Numbered from the stretch's first letter, positions 21,150 through 32,589 are shown. The stretch is 64,000 nucleotides of DNA from Diploptera punctata (GCA_030220185.1 JASPKZ010003845.1:2613501-2677500); one strand, 5' to 3'. Numbers and translations are program-made. The notes: a model not told the origin generated them from the letters alone.

Positions 21150-21270
21150 TCGACCTCAACTTATTTAATTTATTTAAAATATAGGCGTTTCAAAAAAAAA
21201 TTCTACTGAGGATGGAACCTGTTTCCGAAAGGCCTAGAGCTTTTAAATATTTTAACAAGTTTGAGTTTGC
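21150..21270. repeat. Foldback repeat FB2
   Basis: The left side CGACCTCAACTTATTTAA and right side (complement) CTCAAACTTGTTAAAATATT form imperfect inverted arms around a hammerhead-like core at 21206-21236. Confidence 0.6.
21203..21240 (+). ncRNA. Hammerhead-ribozyme-like core
   Basis: CTGAGGA (21206-21212, fitting CUGANGA), a stem-loop GGAA...TTCC, GAAA (21227-21230), palindromic AGGCCT (21230-21235) and A as the UH base (21236). Stem I is weak, with a mismatch next to the core. An extra T separates CTGAGGA from stem II. Confidence 0.4.
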
Positions 21271-21342
21271 ATATATACATTTTATAATACAATTTTACTT
21301 TTTAACTGATACTTTAACAGAATTATCATGTATTATAAGAGT

Positions 21343-21462
21343 ATAGTTCTCTCCCTCCCTCCCAACCCTCTCTCCCTCCGTCCCTCCCTCCCTCTCTCCC
21401 TCTATCTCCCCCCCTCTCTCTTTACTTCCCTTTCTCTCTCTTCTTCCCTCTCCCTTTGTTAA
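21343..21462. repeat. Polypyrimidine tract (CCCT/CTCTC)
   Basis: About 120 nt almost free of purines on the plus strand. Such mirror-like tracts can form triplex DNA; nothing else is seen. Confidence 0.85.
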
Positions 21463-21554
21463 ACCAACTTTTTATAAGTATTTTTTGGTGCCTCACGTCA
21501 CCCGGATGTTACAGGAACTGTAGGGAGATAATTTTTAACTTTTATCACTTTTTT

Positions 21555-22205
21555 GCAGACTATTTAAATCATACGCCAAATGGCAGTCAATGACCAATCA
21601 TATTTCAATGAATTTTGATTTACAACTAATCACAGTCTTTTTCACCTCGATTTTATCACTTCCATTTTTACGCTTTCATTTTATCAAGTGGCTCCCAGAT
21701 TGTATATATAGTGCACGGATATAACCAGATTCTGCTTGCGAGATATAATAGAAAAACATTCGTAGCAATTGATTACACCATAAAAAAGAAACCACTGTTT
21801 GCACTTTCTTAAACGTATTATTTCCCAGGAATTAACGTTGCAGAAAAATATAATTGACAAATTTACATCATAGAACATCAGAAATTAATTATTAACCTGT
21901 AATCATGTGTCCTGTTTTCTACACTAGGGTGCATTCTTACAATATTGCGATTCTATTTGGCAGTAAATATGATCTGGTTGCAGTGATGAGCAAATGAAAC
22001 ATAACGTTTCTCATTTGTTTTCAAACATCGCCGTTTACATTAAATATATAAATATTTTAAAATAACTATATTTAAATAATGATTTGTGAGTAAACAGCTT
22101 GATTCTATTCGTTAAATAGTCCTAAGAAATGCCACTCTTGATTTCCAAATTCTCTAGATAAATTCACTCCTCACGAAATTTGGAAATCACTCGTGGCATT
22201 AGTTA
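21555..22205 (+). repeat. Hairpin-ended repeat H, copy 2
   Basis: It matches copy 1 from 'agtcaatgaccaatca' through 'tcatttgttttcaaacatcgcc' to the end hairpin at 22128-22198, whose loop carries extra bases (TCACTCCTCACGA). Confidence 0.65.
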
Positions 22206-22801
22206 TAATAAAAATATTCGAAAATTATGTTCCTAATGCGAAAATACGATCCCATGAAGGATGTAAATGAAGAATGCAGACTTTCTCAAGACGAACTCCA
22301 TATTTTTTACGGCACTTTTTTCCTACAGCAGATTTAGTGGAGTGGCTGTGTGACAATAGAAAAACGATTTTTACAAGATTTGTTTTAATGGTAAACCAAT
22401 GAAGGATAAAATCTTTGGCAGGGACTAGGCATAGGCTATATTAGAGGATAATATTCGGATGCATTTAGAGAATTTTGATGGTGTGAACTGGGAAAATCAG
22501 CAAAATTCGACCATTATAAACGGAAATTTACGTTTCCTTGAAACCCGAAATTAAAAAAAATCGCTCTAGCAGCTGCCATGTTTGCATTGTCGCAATGTAT
22601 CAGTATACCATACAATTTATTTAACCCTTAAAATGCCAATGTATCGTGTAAGATACATTGGTTTAATTCAATATCTATAATAGAGCAATGTAAAAATAAA
22701 TAAGTAGAAATTATTTAAATCTGAACTAGGTTAATAACAGCTGTCAGTACTTCTAAAATTCATTGTAAATCACCGTTGAGGTTATGTAGTAAAATGTTAA
22801 A

Positions 22802-23029
22802 ATATTAAAATAAGTACCAGATATATCAGTCGTCATCAACTACAATGAATTTCTGTTTAATTAAATTTCATCAAGTAGTTAAAGCCATGTAGGCATTTCA
22901 GAAACATTGACATGAAAAGATGCAACATGTTTCTGAAAGGTCTACATGGTTCTAACGACTCGACGAAGTTTTTTTTTAAAGAAATTCATTTTAGTTGAGA
23001 ACGACTGATATATCTGGTACTTATTTTAA
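22802..23029. repeat. Foldback repeat FB3
   Basis: Arms begin TAAAATAAGTACCAGATATA and are mirrored at 23029-23008, with CAGTCGTCATCAAC / GTTGAGAACGACTG further in. The central part holds a decayed version of the hammerhead-like unit (GATGCAAC...GTTTCTGAAAGG, flanked by CATG/CATG). Confidence 0.7.
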
Positions 23030-23200
23030 TCTTCTTCTTCTTATTCTACGTGATGGAATTAGGCCATAGACATGTTTCCACACCAAGAGAGACCGTATCC
23101 TTCCATTTAGTTATGGAGTGCCCAATATTTTTTCTTCCTTTGGTTTGTTAGTGAAGCAAAATTTGTGGGAGTCTATTAGGTGTCATTCTTTCTATATGTC
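23030..23200 (-). pseudogene. LINE 3' fragment
   Basis: Minus-strand piece starting from an (AAG)n-like tail at 23030-23045, with complement motifs of LINE tails ('gtgatggaattaggcc', 'agaccgtatccttcc'). It is short and degenerate. Confidence 0.45.
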
Positions 23201-23420
23201 GGAGTCATTTTAATAACTTACGGTTATGCATAATTTGTTTTCGCTGCAGTCCAACACATTTAGAAAGATGGCATAGGAAACAGTGTACGTTCAATTTAAG
23301 GGTCGACAAAAGAAACATATATTCAGTGAACCAGCAAAATGGGACGATGAATTTGATTTGCTGAAGTGAATTCGATTCGTTTAGGTTACGTAGTTCTTGT
23401 GTGACGGACATTTATTTTGA

Positions 23421-24314
23421 TTCAAATTGGAAAAGTTGCATAACAGGATGTGGGAAGTGGAGTATAGACATGTGGTCAATGAGAAAACAAAGAAAGGAAT
23501 CGGGGAGGAGAATAAATATTAGTTTTGAGAATTCCCCATCGTGAAGCAAAGTGTTTTACTGTGGAACGAGTTTCTCGCACTGGGACGCCTGTTACCATAC
23601 GGCGCGCCCGCTGATATGTCACCAATCATTAACAGACTTCACCAGACGGTGTACATTTCTACTCGCAAATGAAGCTCTTCTCAATATCTTATTCAAGACG
23701 CTTTAACATAATCATATCGCGTCTTAAGATTAGTTGTGTGGTAATAAAAATCTTAAGGAGGCGAATATGTTGATAACATTGGCCAGATGGTGATCTATGA
23801 CCATTTGAGTCTTAACGATTTTTTAATCCGTCTTACAAGGGAACTGACAGCCATGCAATCAGAAACCTATCTTAAAATTTCTCCCAGAGAAGCGTTGTGA
23901 TGTATCAAGGCCGTGTAGAAAAAAATCTGCCTTTTTAATTGCAAGTCACAGAAATCGGAACCAGAAGCAATCCGCTGTGCGGAGTGGAGTGAGGCAGATA
24001 GTGAGGATTACCCATCACATGAGGAGTTGTATTACTTCCCCGTAGTTTAGATGAGAGATTTAGCCTTGGGTTTTAGTTTCTTGCTGTTAAAACGGTAGAT
24101 ATTTTTTAGACATGGCCTTTGTATATCACAACGCCTCTCTGGGAGAAATTTCAAGGTATATTTCGGCATGCAGTGTTTGACAATTCCCTTTTAGAGGCAA
24201 GGAAATACCTTTTTGAAAAAGTGTTATGTCATTCGGATTTTGAACTAACTCAACAGGTAGCATCAGTCGATAGCGTTTTTGTGAATCCGTTTCGATTACT
24301 CATTTAGTTTATTT
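23421..24314. other. No feature recognised
   Basis: A 62-residue frame at 24119-24307 (+) has no recognisable motif and no splice or promoter support. Otherwise nothing. Confidence 0.5.
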
Positions 24315-24478
24315 AACATACTAGAAGTAGAGATTAAGGATAAAATGAGTAAAGAACCGAATGGTTTTATCCAAGGAAGATCATATATGGATAGGGTATA
24401 TTGGCAGTTTTGGAAACATATCACATGTATTGATTTAGAAAAAGATTATGACTCTATTCCACGCCATTTGTTATAAGG
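24315..24478 (+). pseudogene. Reverse transcriptase fragment
   Basis: KDKMSKEPNGFIQGRSYMD followed by CIDLEKDYDSIPRHLL gives the RT 'FR.GRS..D' block and the 'F.DL.KAYDS.PR' catalytic block of a LINE. The sequence is cut by a TAA right after. Confidence 0.7.
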
Positions 24479-24769
24479 AATTTTCAGGGGTCAATCTCAA
24501 CGTTGCCTCGAGGATACATATGGCGATAAGTGTATGTGACAAATCCTGAGAAAAGCTGCCCGCTAGAACACTGGCAGCTCTGTTGACAAGTCTTGCTCCT
24601 ATGTTCATGTCGTGGCCCCCTGATCACTGATCAGTGCGTTGTTATTCAATATTGTAGCAGACGGGAGAGAATATAGGCGAGAAGATCTGACAAGACTGAC
24701 ATAATAAAGTAATAATTAACTTTTTAAGAATCCACACTATGATGTTTTATTTATTTAAGTAAAATTTTA

Positions 24770-24905
24770 TCAACCCACCTCATAATTCTTCTTCGTCTTC
24801 TTAGACTAGTTTCGGATCTTTATTCGGTTCCATCATCAGTCACTGACGGAAGATGCGAAACTAGTGTAAGAAGAGGAAGAACATGAGGTGAGGCGATAAA
24901 CATTT
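24770..24905. repeat. Foldback repeat FB4
   Basis: Arms AAATTTTATC..CCACCTCATAATTCTTC and (complement) AAATGTTTATCGCCTCACCTCA are inverted partners around 24835. The core on the minus strand is annotated separately. The plus-strand partner at 24843 reads CTGACGG and is degenerate. Confidence 0.7.
24800..24842 (-). ncRNA. Hammerhead-ribozyme-like core
   Basis: Minus strand: CTGATGA (24839-24833), imperfect stem GGA...TCC, GAAA (24813-24810), palindromic ACTAGT (24810-24805), then C (24804). The cleavage triplet would be the classical GUC. Stem I pairing is poor. Confidence 0.4.
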
Positions 24906-24989
24906 TACTTAATTAACTTATCAATTATTCAGCTTGAATTTATAGAAGACATAAAATAAGAAGCAGCGTAATTAAACAAAATATGAATG

Positions 24990-25215
24990 TTCGAACTTCA
25001 GTGAATTTCATAAAAAAACGAACAATTAAAACTATATCGTCATGTAAAAATAATGATAAAAAAATATTCCCAAGAAGAATTCTAGATTGCGTGCCACTTG
25101 GTAAAAGAAGATGACGGCCAAAAATAACGTGGACTAATAGTGTTTTGAGCAGCTTGAGGGAGAAAAAGATTGGCGATAGAGATTGGAATGACAGATGTGG
25201 AGGAGAATGATAGTA
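24990..25215 (+). pseudogene. LINE 3' fragment
   Basis: The pieces KKIFPRRILDCVPLGKRR, RPKITWTNSVLSSLREKK and GDRDWNDRC resemble the LINE tail 'G..R.RGRPK.TW...' and '...DR..W'. Several frame changes are present. Confidence 0.55.
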
Positions 25216-26214
25216 CATTAATTGAGCGCAGGAAGATGTTATGAAACATTGTGATACCTGCTAAATAAATTAATTAGTATGTGAAGACAATCAGAAAAGG
25301 GATATGTGTATAAAAATACAGGTTTCACAATATTAACTTAGTTGATTATTATAAGAAACAACAAACTTGCGAAAATGTTCCTCTGCAAGTTGAAACACCA
25401 CTCTAATACAACCTCCCTGATTTCGAATGCATGCTGCACAACGGTCATAGATTTTTCTTAACTTCACGTCCAATTCTAGTTTGGGAACATTCAATACAGA
25501 AGCTGGTTGTTTTAGCATTATTTCATCTCTCTCCGGGAGTCGCACCCCACGCATCCTATTAACATTTCACTCTTGTGCAAAATACGGCACTTTTAACTAG
25601 AATATCCACATTACTGCTGTCGTCAGCCTCACTTCCTTTTAAGTGCGATATATTACTGTGTCTGTCATATCCAGGACTATGACTTATATACAAGTGTTCA
25701 ATATGTCCATATGCCATTAATATTTAATTCTTATTTTGAGATGCTTTAACGTATAATGTCATTTCAAATCTCTTTATATATTTTATTTTTTAATGATATC
25801 GAGAAATGATGAGTGTGATCAAGTAAGTCCTGATATAGATGAACTTGGAAATGAACCTGCGCCACAGTCCACTTTCACGTTCTGCGCAGATTGTTAGTAG
25901 TGGGGGTCAGTCTAGAGTTGAGCTTGTGTGTGTTAGATTATCTCTCAACCAGTACGTGCTAACCGTGTTGTATTAATTCCCAGTCGAAGTAGACTTGGAG
26001 TATATCTAGTATAACTCAGCCTATTGGATCGCTCACCAATTGATTTTGTTCCCGCATAGTACGGTCACGTAAGTAGGCTACTTCAAATTTACAATATTCA
26101 TTTCCAGTGTACAGACATAATGAGATTCCAATGTGGCATTTGCCTTGACTGTTGTGGAGAAAATTAAAAAAATAAACCCCTGGTAGTCAGCACCAGAGTT
26201 TGAACATGATTTCC
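25216..26214. other. No gene recognised
   Basis: A 73-residue minus frame at 25333-25554 (LELDVKLRKIYDRCAACIRN, then QGGCIRVVFQLAEEHFRKF) loosely resembles the C-terminus of a mariner-type transposase. I could not support it with ends or catalytic motifs. Confidence 0.35.
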
Positions 26215-26862
26215 CGAATACTAGTCTGATACTTATTTCAAGGTGTAGATCCTGCCAGAAGTAAAATTGTACTTGGCAGTAAAATTTTGGAGCAGGTGAA
26301 TAATTTTACATATCTAGGATGCAATATCTCATATGAAGAAGAAAAGCATGGAAATGCAAAAATATCTAAATTTTTAAGAATTTTAGGGTTAATAAATTCT
26401 ATCTTCAAGCCACAGTTAGTCCAAAAACATTCAAGACTAAAAGTGTATAAAAAACTGGCTCTTCCAACTCTTTTGTAAGGTAGCGAAGTATGGACGTTGA
26501 AACAGAAGGATATACACAGACTTAGATCTGCTGAAATGAGATACCTTCGGAGGACTGCAGGATACACACTACTAGATCACACACAAAAAAAAAAAAAAAA
26601 AAGAAGACATCTTAGAAGAATTACACATGGAAACTTTAGAAAACAACATTTCTGATTATAAGTCAAGATGGATACAACATGTTCATCGAATGGAAGATCA
26701 CAGGATACCCAAACAATGTTAAGATATCAACCTGCAGGAAGAAGAAGACCAGGACATCCACTCTAAAGACTTCTGGACGGTGTTTCTCTTGAGGCCGAAA
26801 CAGGTCAACAAATGGCCTAAATTCGTGAATGTACTATGATGATGATGATGATAGTCTGATAC
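26215..26862 (+). pseudogene. LINE-B 3' half
   Basis: Coding remnant after the RT palm: EQVNNFTYLGCNISYEEEKH, ILGLINSIFKPQLVQKHSR, LYKKLALPTLL-type 'KVYKKLALPTLL', a stop, WTLKQKDIHRLRSAEMRYLR, DYKSRWIQHVHRMEDHRIPK. The trailer ends in (ATG)n at 26836-26860. An A17 run at 26585-26602 breaks the frame. This copy holds the empty-site sequence GATTATAAG for the CACTG transposon at 16293-18542. Confidence 0.8.
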
Positions 26863-26877
26863 TGTTCTCCTTGCTCG

Positions 26878-26879
<2 letters not shown>

Positions 26880-26924
<45 letters not shown>
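26880..26924. repeat. (TTA)n microsatellite
   Basis: About 14 TTA units; it lies between LINE-B and a LINE-A fragment. Confidence 0.9.
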
Positions 26925-26925
<1 letters not shown>

Positions 26926-26934
26926 TATTCATAT

Positions 26935-27335
26935 TTTACTTTAAAGGAGGAGGAAATATGAGCATTTGAGAATAAAGAGCGTAGGAAAAATTTTGGAACA
27001 AAGACAGACGAACAGACAGGTGAATGGAGAAAACTACCTAACAGTGAGCTATATGCTCTTTATGGGAGACTACATATAGTGGAAATAGATAAGTTTCGTA
27101 GACTGCGAAGGGCAGGCAGGGCATGTGGCAGAAATAGGGGATGAAAAAAGGACATGGAAATTATTTGAAAAAATTACTATAGAGAAAGTGCTCTGTAGGT
27201 GGGAGAATAACATGAAACCTGATCTGAGGTAGCTGAATTATACAGGAAATGATTTGAAAAATAGTAGTTCAAAATAGTAATGTATTGAAAACTTATATCA
27301 GACATGAATACCCATGTTCGATAGTGTCAGTGAGT
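26935..27335 (+). pseudogene. LINE-A 3' fragment
   Basis: Decayed match to LINE-A: 'ttactttaaaggagg', 'gaacagacaggtgaatgg', 'gtttcgtagactgcgaagg', and the end 'ttcgatagtgtcagtgag'. No frame is kept. Confidence 0.75.
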
Positions 27336-27419
27336 TATCGAAATTAGATTTGCCCTATGCAGCCAAACGCAATCAGTTTTGTTGTTTAGCCATCTACTTT
27401 CTCATCATGATTCTGACTC

Positions 27420-27660
27420 TGTGAGACAACTAAAGTATTATTAGGATGAAAGAGGTCGCTAAATATTCCTTAGAGACCTCTTTATTTAGGCTAAGGATCT
27501 TCTACAAGCCTAAAAATCTTAAGGCTCGGGATCCATAGTTTTTAAGTCTCTCCCGGAGAACTTGCTCCTTGGATTTTTCCATCCTAAAAAATGCATCGAC
27601 CCGGCCGGGTTTGAACCCACGACCCTCGGGACCAGAGGCAAGAACATAACGACTTGTCCA
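27420..27660 (-). mobile_element. SINE family A, copy 4
   Basis: Minus strand: tRNA-like head at about 27600-27660 (B-box GGTTCAAACCC in complement of GGGTTTGAACCC) and body 'ttatttaggctaagg', 'aagtctctcccggag'. Confidence 0.8.
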
Positions 27661-28471
27661 TATTTCGTAGCTATAGAGTTTAAGAGTATACAATTTATAA
27701 TAGGTCCGCATATTTATATTGTATTTATAAAGTTTTATTTTTAAGGGGGATTGAATTTGAATAGGAATATATTTAAATTGCAATCTTAATTGATAGCATT
27801 AGGGGCTGCTGGACCCACACTTTTTTTTTCTGTCATATATAAAACATACTTGTATATTGGCCATAGGTAGGTTGTAAAATTAAAGTCAGAAACATCGCCT
27901 CCATGGTCTTAAAGTCGGAAGACAGTTTGTTATTGATGTATGGTTTGAAAAGTGAGTGTATTTTTGTTACAAAGCTGTAATGGCGGCGCTTTGTGATATT
28001 GAGATAATAGATTGCCAGCGAGTAGTATTTCTCGTGTAAATATTGTAAGAACACACTAAATCCATCATGACCTCTCGTTGTGTATCAGATTGTAATGCTT
28101 CGTGTGAACTTGTGTTTTCCCATATAGTGTACCGGCAAGTAATGAATCATTAACACTCTTACCAACCCATGGATCATTTTTCTTCTTCCATATCTCCGCG
28201 CTGCTTATAATGACCATTGATCACTGTAATAGGTGAGAATTAAATACGTTATTAAGTTTCTGCATCTTACTGGATCTTGTCTGATTCCCAAGTCCAAACG
28301 TTTTCTCTCTAGAGAAAAGAATGATATCGATGTTCACTGGGGAGACCCTTGTATTAAGTACCGGTAATTTAAAAAAAAAAGTCTGTTACGGAGAAAATGT
28401 GTAAACTAAACACATTCCTTAACAAGTCTAAGTTATGATAACATTATTTTATCACTCATTATATCATCGGG
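27661..28471. other. No feature recognised
   Basis: AT-rich, no matched repeat; a short A-run at about 28369-28380. Confidence 0.5.
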
Positions 28472-28925
28472 AGTCCACCGCTGTGGTCTCGAGTAGCGTG
28501 CTGCCTTGTCACGCAGTGGGCCGGATTCAATCCCCGGTCGGGACAGTTTTTCTGGATGAGTTTTTTTTATCGGGGATTTTCCTCACCTGTAGGGCAAATG
28601 TCCAAAACGATCCCCGAAATCATAAGGCCATCATCATCATCCTTACCATTATCATCCATCACCGGTGTGGAAAGCAACGGGAAGCTACCACACCTATAAT
28701 TCCCTAGTAAATCTGCAAAGCATAGCATGAAAATGCTATGATTGCAGTGAAAGACATGCCATCGGGCAGAATTACTATGGATGGATGGATATCATTGGGG
28801 TAACGTAACTCCGCCTTGCAGGTGCCCCAAACTAAGAAATTAATAATAATTCCGCCAATGCTAGAGGAGAAGCCAGGGAATGTCATAGAAGATAACCTGG
28901 TTGCATTAGAAAAAAAAAAGTCATT
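28472..28925 (+). mobile_element. SINE family B, copy 5, with extra 3' segment
   Basis: The head is TCCACCGCTGTGGTCTCGAG at 28474 with B-box-like GGATTCAATCCC. The body runs to (ATGG)n at 28779-28790. A further segment, 28795-28925 ('ccgccttgcaggtgccccaa', 'gataacctggttgcatt', A-rich end), is shared with the SINE at 45013. Confidence 0.8.
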
Positions 28926-29183
28926 TAACGAAGTTGGAATGAAATCAAGGCTTTGTTTGGAAGTATAATGCAATGGCGAGCTTTTATAAGGCCCTGCGTT
29001 TCTCGATAAAGATAGGAACATGATGCTACTTCTACCTTATACTACTACAATTACTAGGGCCTATATCTCCACGTTACTCATTCTCAACTCTGGAACTGTT
29101 CAGTTTTAGACAAAAATCAATAAGATTACTTCCGTTTTGGGGAATTATGTATTAATCAAATTTTAATTTTATAATTTATATAT
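28926..29183. other. No feature recognised
   Basis: Spacer between SINEs. Confidence 0.5.
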
Positions 29184-29486
29184 CAGCCGCGGTGGACTAG
29201 TGGTTATGCTCCTTGCCTCTGGTCCCGAGGGTCACGGGTTCAAACTCGGCCGGGGTCGGATGGAAAATCCAAGGAGCAAGTCCTCCGGGAGGGACTTTAA
29301 GCCGTGGGTCCCGAGTCTGAAGATTTTCAGGCCCGTAAAGATCCTTAAGCCTGAATAAAAAGGCCTCTGAGCAAAATTTACCTAATTTTCCCGTCCTAGT
29401 ACTACCTTGGTTTCTTAGATGTCAGTATGAGGCGGAACGCTTAGTGCGGGTCACTCCAATGATATCTATACGAAAACAAGTAACTA

Positions 29487-31329
29487 TAGTCCGTCTGCTC
29501 AGTTAAGAGAATCTTCCCGCGTATATTTTCAAACGGTTGCTGCACGGCCAGTCGGAGAGTGGGAGTAACTAGCCGAAGTTTCTAAAATGTTAACACTTAT
29601 AGCGTCTACGAGAGAAACGACCCGTCCGTGCAATTGAATTATATTATAATATCAACTCCAGGAAAAATGTATAAATGTTTAAATTATTGCTGTACTTACA
29701 GGTCACTCCAATTCAACAGCAACATTGTTACTTTCTCTTTCCAATTGGACTCCGAGTCACTGCTGCTGTCATCACTGTCATCCTCCAGGTTGATAATAAA
29801 TCTGTCAGTTTGTCCATCAGCTGATCGCGTTCCCAATACAATTCTTCCCTTTTATATGCATGATGGCAAGCATCTCTCCAGTTTTCCACATTCACCGAAT
29901 TGATTGCTTTTTGAAAAAAAAAACAGTTTTTACGTGACTCATACAAAATTTCATATTATATTTTCGAACATAATCTTTCACTTGGGCCCAATCCAATTCT
30001 ATCGGATTAAATTCGCAGTGATAGGTGATAAGCGAACAACAACATGACCCTATGTCTCTGCTAGTTTATCTATTTCATATGTTTTAAAGTGGGTTTTTTG
30101 CAATTTTATTATATTATATAAGGTTGCCTTGACCATGCGCTCATCAAATGGTATTTTTTTCACCCGTAACCATTCCTGCATTTCATATTTCTTGGAGTTT
30201 GATGTGGGTGCCCTGTTAAGTTCGCGGGAATGATAAGTGGCATTGTCCATTACGATGCATGAATTTGGTGGAATATTGGGAAGTAGCTGGTCTTTAAACC
30301 ACGATAAAAATCTATCACTGTCCATTTCTTCGTGGTAGTCTTTAGTTGACTTCGACTGAAATATTAATAAACCATTATTAACAAAACCGCTCTCGCTACC
30401 GGCACGAACAACAATAAGACGGGAACCTTTACCAAGTGGAACTTTTACTGGAGTGGTGTCATCATCTATTGCCCACATTTTATCACGTGTCATATGAGCA
30501 TTAATCCAAGTCTCGTCAATTTATATAATATTTTTTCCTGAAGTACGAATATCTTTTATTGTGTATAAATATTGGTTTCTCTTTTAAATTATGTCAGAAC
30601 GTACAAGTAAATACTATCTATTATTATTGTTGTCATTTTTCTTGAATTGAAATCCTATATTTTTTATAATTTTCCATACTGCCCTTCGAGTGAAGTCGCC
30701 TTTTATTTTCGCCCTGCATGCTCTGAGAATGTCATTAAGACTTGGGATATAGCCCTCATTATATAAGCTTATAGCATCGCGATCAAAACCATCTACATTT
30801 GTTTTCTTACACTCACGAGGACGTTTCTTACTTGGACTTTTAAGTTCATTTGTCTCCCGCTTTTCATTCAGAATTCTCCCTATAATAGCCTTTGATAAGC
30901 CAGTTGCGCTACTCGTTCTGTCCCACACCTGACTGACTGATATTAAAGGTTTGCCGATTTTTGTATTTTCAGATTCACTTTAAAAAAAAATGTGAACGCG
31001 GCACACAGGCTCCTTACTATCCGAATTAATTGGTTTACCTGCTATCAAACACACAGTCACAATAATACACAGAAAAAATAATGCTGCTGTTATAATTTCA
31101 CTCGTTGAAAAAAAAAAAAAAAACTTCACGTAGCACAATTCATACGTCAACTACCACTAAATGCTACAATACCTTGAAAAGAAAGAAAGAAAGGAAGAGA
31201 AAAAGAATTTCCCACCCTTCCTATATCTGATGCTGACCTTCAAGTAGACAGAGAATTCACCCCCCCCATCGCCCCTAATCCCTTCAAATATTTGCGCGGG
31301 AAGATTCTCTTAACTGAGCAAACGGACTA
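29487..31329 (-). mobile_element. IS630/Tc1-mariner-type transposon (1843 bp)
   Basis: Ends TAGTCCGTCTGCTCAGTTAA and (complement) TAGTCCGTTTGCTCAGTTAA extend as inverted repeats through GAGAATCTTCCCGCG. TA is duplicated at 29485-29486 and 31330-31331. The internal gene runs on the minus strand. The empty site in the paralogous SINE at about 37605-37617 has a single TA, which supports the duplication directly. Confidence 0.9.
30050..30928 (-). pseudogene. Tc1/mariner-superfamily DDE transposase, broken
   Basis: This would cut the element out and paste it at TA. The N-terminal part (30614-30928) has SATGLSKAIIGRILNEKRE and a DNA-binding segment ending GDFTRRAVWKIIKNIGFQF, a typical 'T...V...L...G' HTH. 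Around 30520 lies IDETWINAH, with the first catalytic D, preceded by an in-frame stop. The C-terminal part (30050-30493) has SCIVMDNATYHS with the second D, then EWLRVKKIPFDERMVKATL. Counting from VMD, a D lies after 33 residues and an E after 34, compatible with DD34D/E-type spacing; the exact third residue is uncertain. A stop and at least one frameshift make it a pseudogene. The protein would act in the nucleus as a multimer on its own inverted repeats. Confidence 0.8.
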
Positions 31330-31395
31330 TAAATTAGTATGGTTCAATCTCTTCCCTGTAGGGGGATAGCGCTCAAATCTCGTTGAGGGCTTACA

Positions 31396-31727
31396 AAAAA
31401 AATAATTTGTATATTACCGTATATTGAAAATCTTTTTTAGGATAACATTTCTGAAAATGTTAATAAAATCAAGTTGTAACGAATTTTATAAACATTTTTT
31501 TCCAATGTAAATTAAAACTCTTTCATTAAAATTATTAACGTATTGTCTTTATTAATCTTATAACGCTCCGGACCGATATACTGAGTGCAATACAGATGTT
31601 TTACGAAACATATGATTAAACAATGACAAATTAGTAATTGTACTAATAAACAAAAGGTAATCAATAGAAATTATATAAACGTAAATAATAAGATCATTGC
31701 CGGTACTTCAGTACTTCATTATAAAAG
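31396..31727. other. No feature recognised
   Basis: AT-rich spacer. Confidence 0.5.
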
Positions 31728-32045
31728 TCCACGGCACGTCAAGCCCTTAGCCTAGCAACAGGATGTTGGCCTCACATCCACATGCTAATCATAGAGGTGG
31801 ACAATCATCTAGCCAGTAGATGGATGACATATGGTCAACATGTCGGATGCCCCAGCCGTTATAGCTGTTTCTCTCAACCTGGAGCTCCTACTTATTGTAG
31901 CTACCCAAATTCCTCACGATGCTTGGTGATTATCAATTCCGTACTGGCCGAACTTTCGTGAGAATTTTTTTTTTCCCTATATGTAATCGAACCAGTGCAA
32001 GTCTCGTAGCTCTGCGCCAAAGCTCATAAACCCCTCTACTACTGT
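31728..32045 (-). mobile_element. SINE family C, copy 3
   Basis: Matches copy 2 through 'cccttagcct', 'cagccgttatagctg', 'tcaacctggag', 'tactggccgaa' and 'gaaccagtgcaagtc'. The tRNA-like end at 32000-32045 is decayed. Confidence 0.8.
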
Positions 32046-32054
32046 TCTTTTTAT

Positions 32055-32345
32055 TAGTATTGCCACGGGTGATTTCCAATTTATCTAGAGGATTTGCAAA
32101 TCAAGAGTGGCATTTGTTAGGACTATTTAACGATTAAAATTAAGCTGTTTACTCACAAATCATTATTATTTAAATATAGTTATTTTAAAATATTTTATAT
32201 AATGTAAACGGCGATGTTTGAAAACAAATGAGAAATGTTTGGTTATGTTTCATTTGTTCATCAATGCAACTTGATTATATTATTTATTGCCAAAAATTGG
32301 ATCGCAATATTGTAATAATGCACCCTAATGGAGAAAAAATTAATC
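32055..32345 (-). repeat. Hairpin-ended repeat H, copy 3
   Basis: Minus orientation: the terminal hairpin is at about 32064-32120, followed in complement by 'tcatttgttttcaaacatc' and 'ggcaataaat'. The distal part is lost. Confidence 0.65.
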
Positions 32346-32589
32346 ATATCAAACTGTATATTATAACCAACACTAGATATTATCCATTAATTTTCTTTTT
32401 TCGGAAACAACTCAGTAAAATCAGCATTTATAAACACAATTATCAAATGTGTAGGTCGAAGGAATCTGTTCATTATTTGCTGTAGGCCTATTCAACGTTA
32501 ATGTCCGAAAATACGATCATATTTCTCAAATTTTCCAACCAATTGTCGTGGCTACATTTAAAAGAGAAAAAAATTACACTGTCCAATTA

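Larger units (their letters stand above)
22455..23420 (+). repeat. Unnamed long repeat K, copy 1, with inserts
   Basis: Shared with 41640-42250 and 46145-47100. Landmarks are 'atcgctctagcagc', 'gccatgtttgcat', 'ttgccaat...agatacat', 'ttttcgctgcagtcc' and 'gtgacggac'. It is non-coding. In this copy a foldback (22802-23029) and a LINE piece (23030-23200) lie inside. Confidence 0.5.
29184..31395 (+). mobile_element. SINE family A, copy 5, split by a DNA transposon
   Basis: Head GCCGCGGTGGACTAGTGG at 29186 and body to 29486. The last segment ('aattagtatgg', 'ctcttccctgtaggg') resumes at 31332. The intervening 1843 bp are the TA-flanked transposon. SINE copy 6 (37292-37645) shows the uninterrupted sequence at the same point. 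Confidence 0.85.

Noticed and set aside
24119..24307. 62-codon plus frame as a small gene
   Set aside because: No motif, splice or promoter support; length expected by chance.
25333..25554. Mariner transposase C-terminus
   Set aside because: Only a loose resemblance; no catalytic motif and no terminal repeats found.
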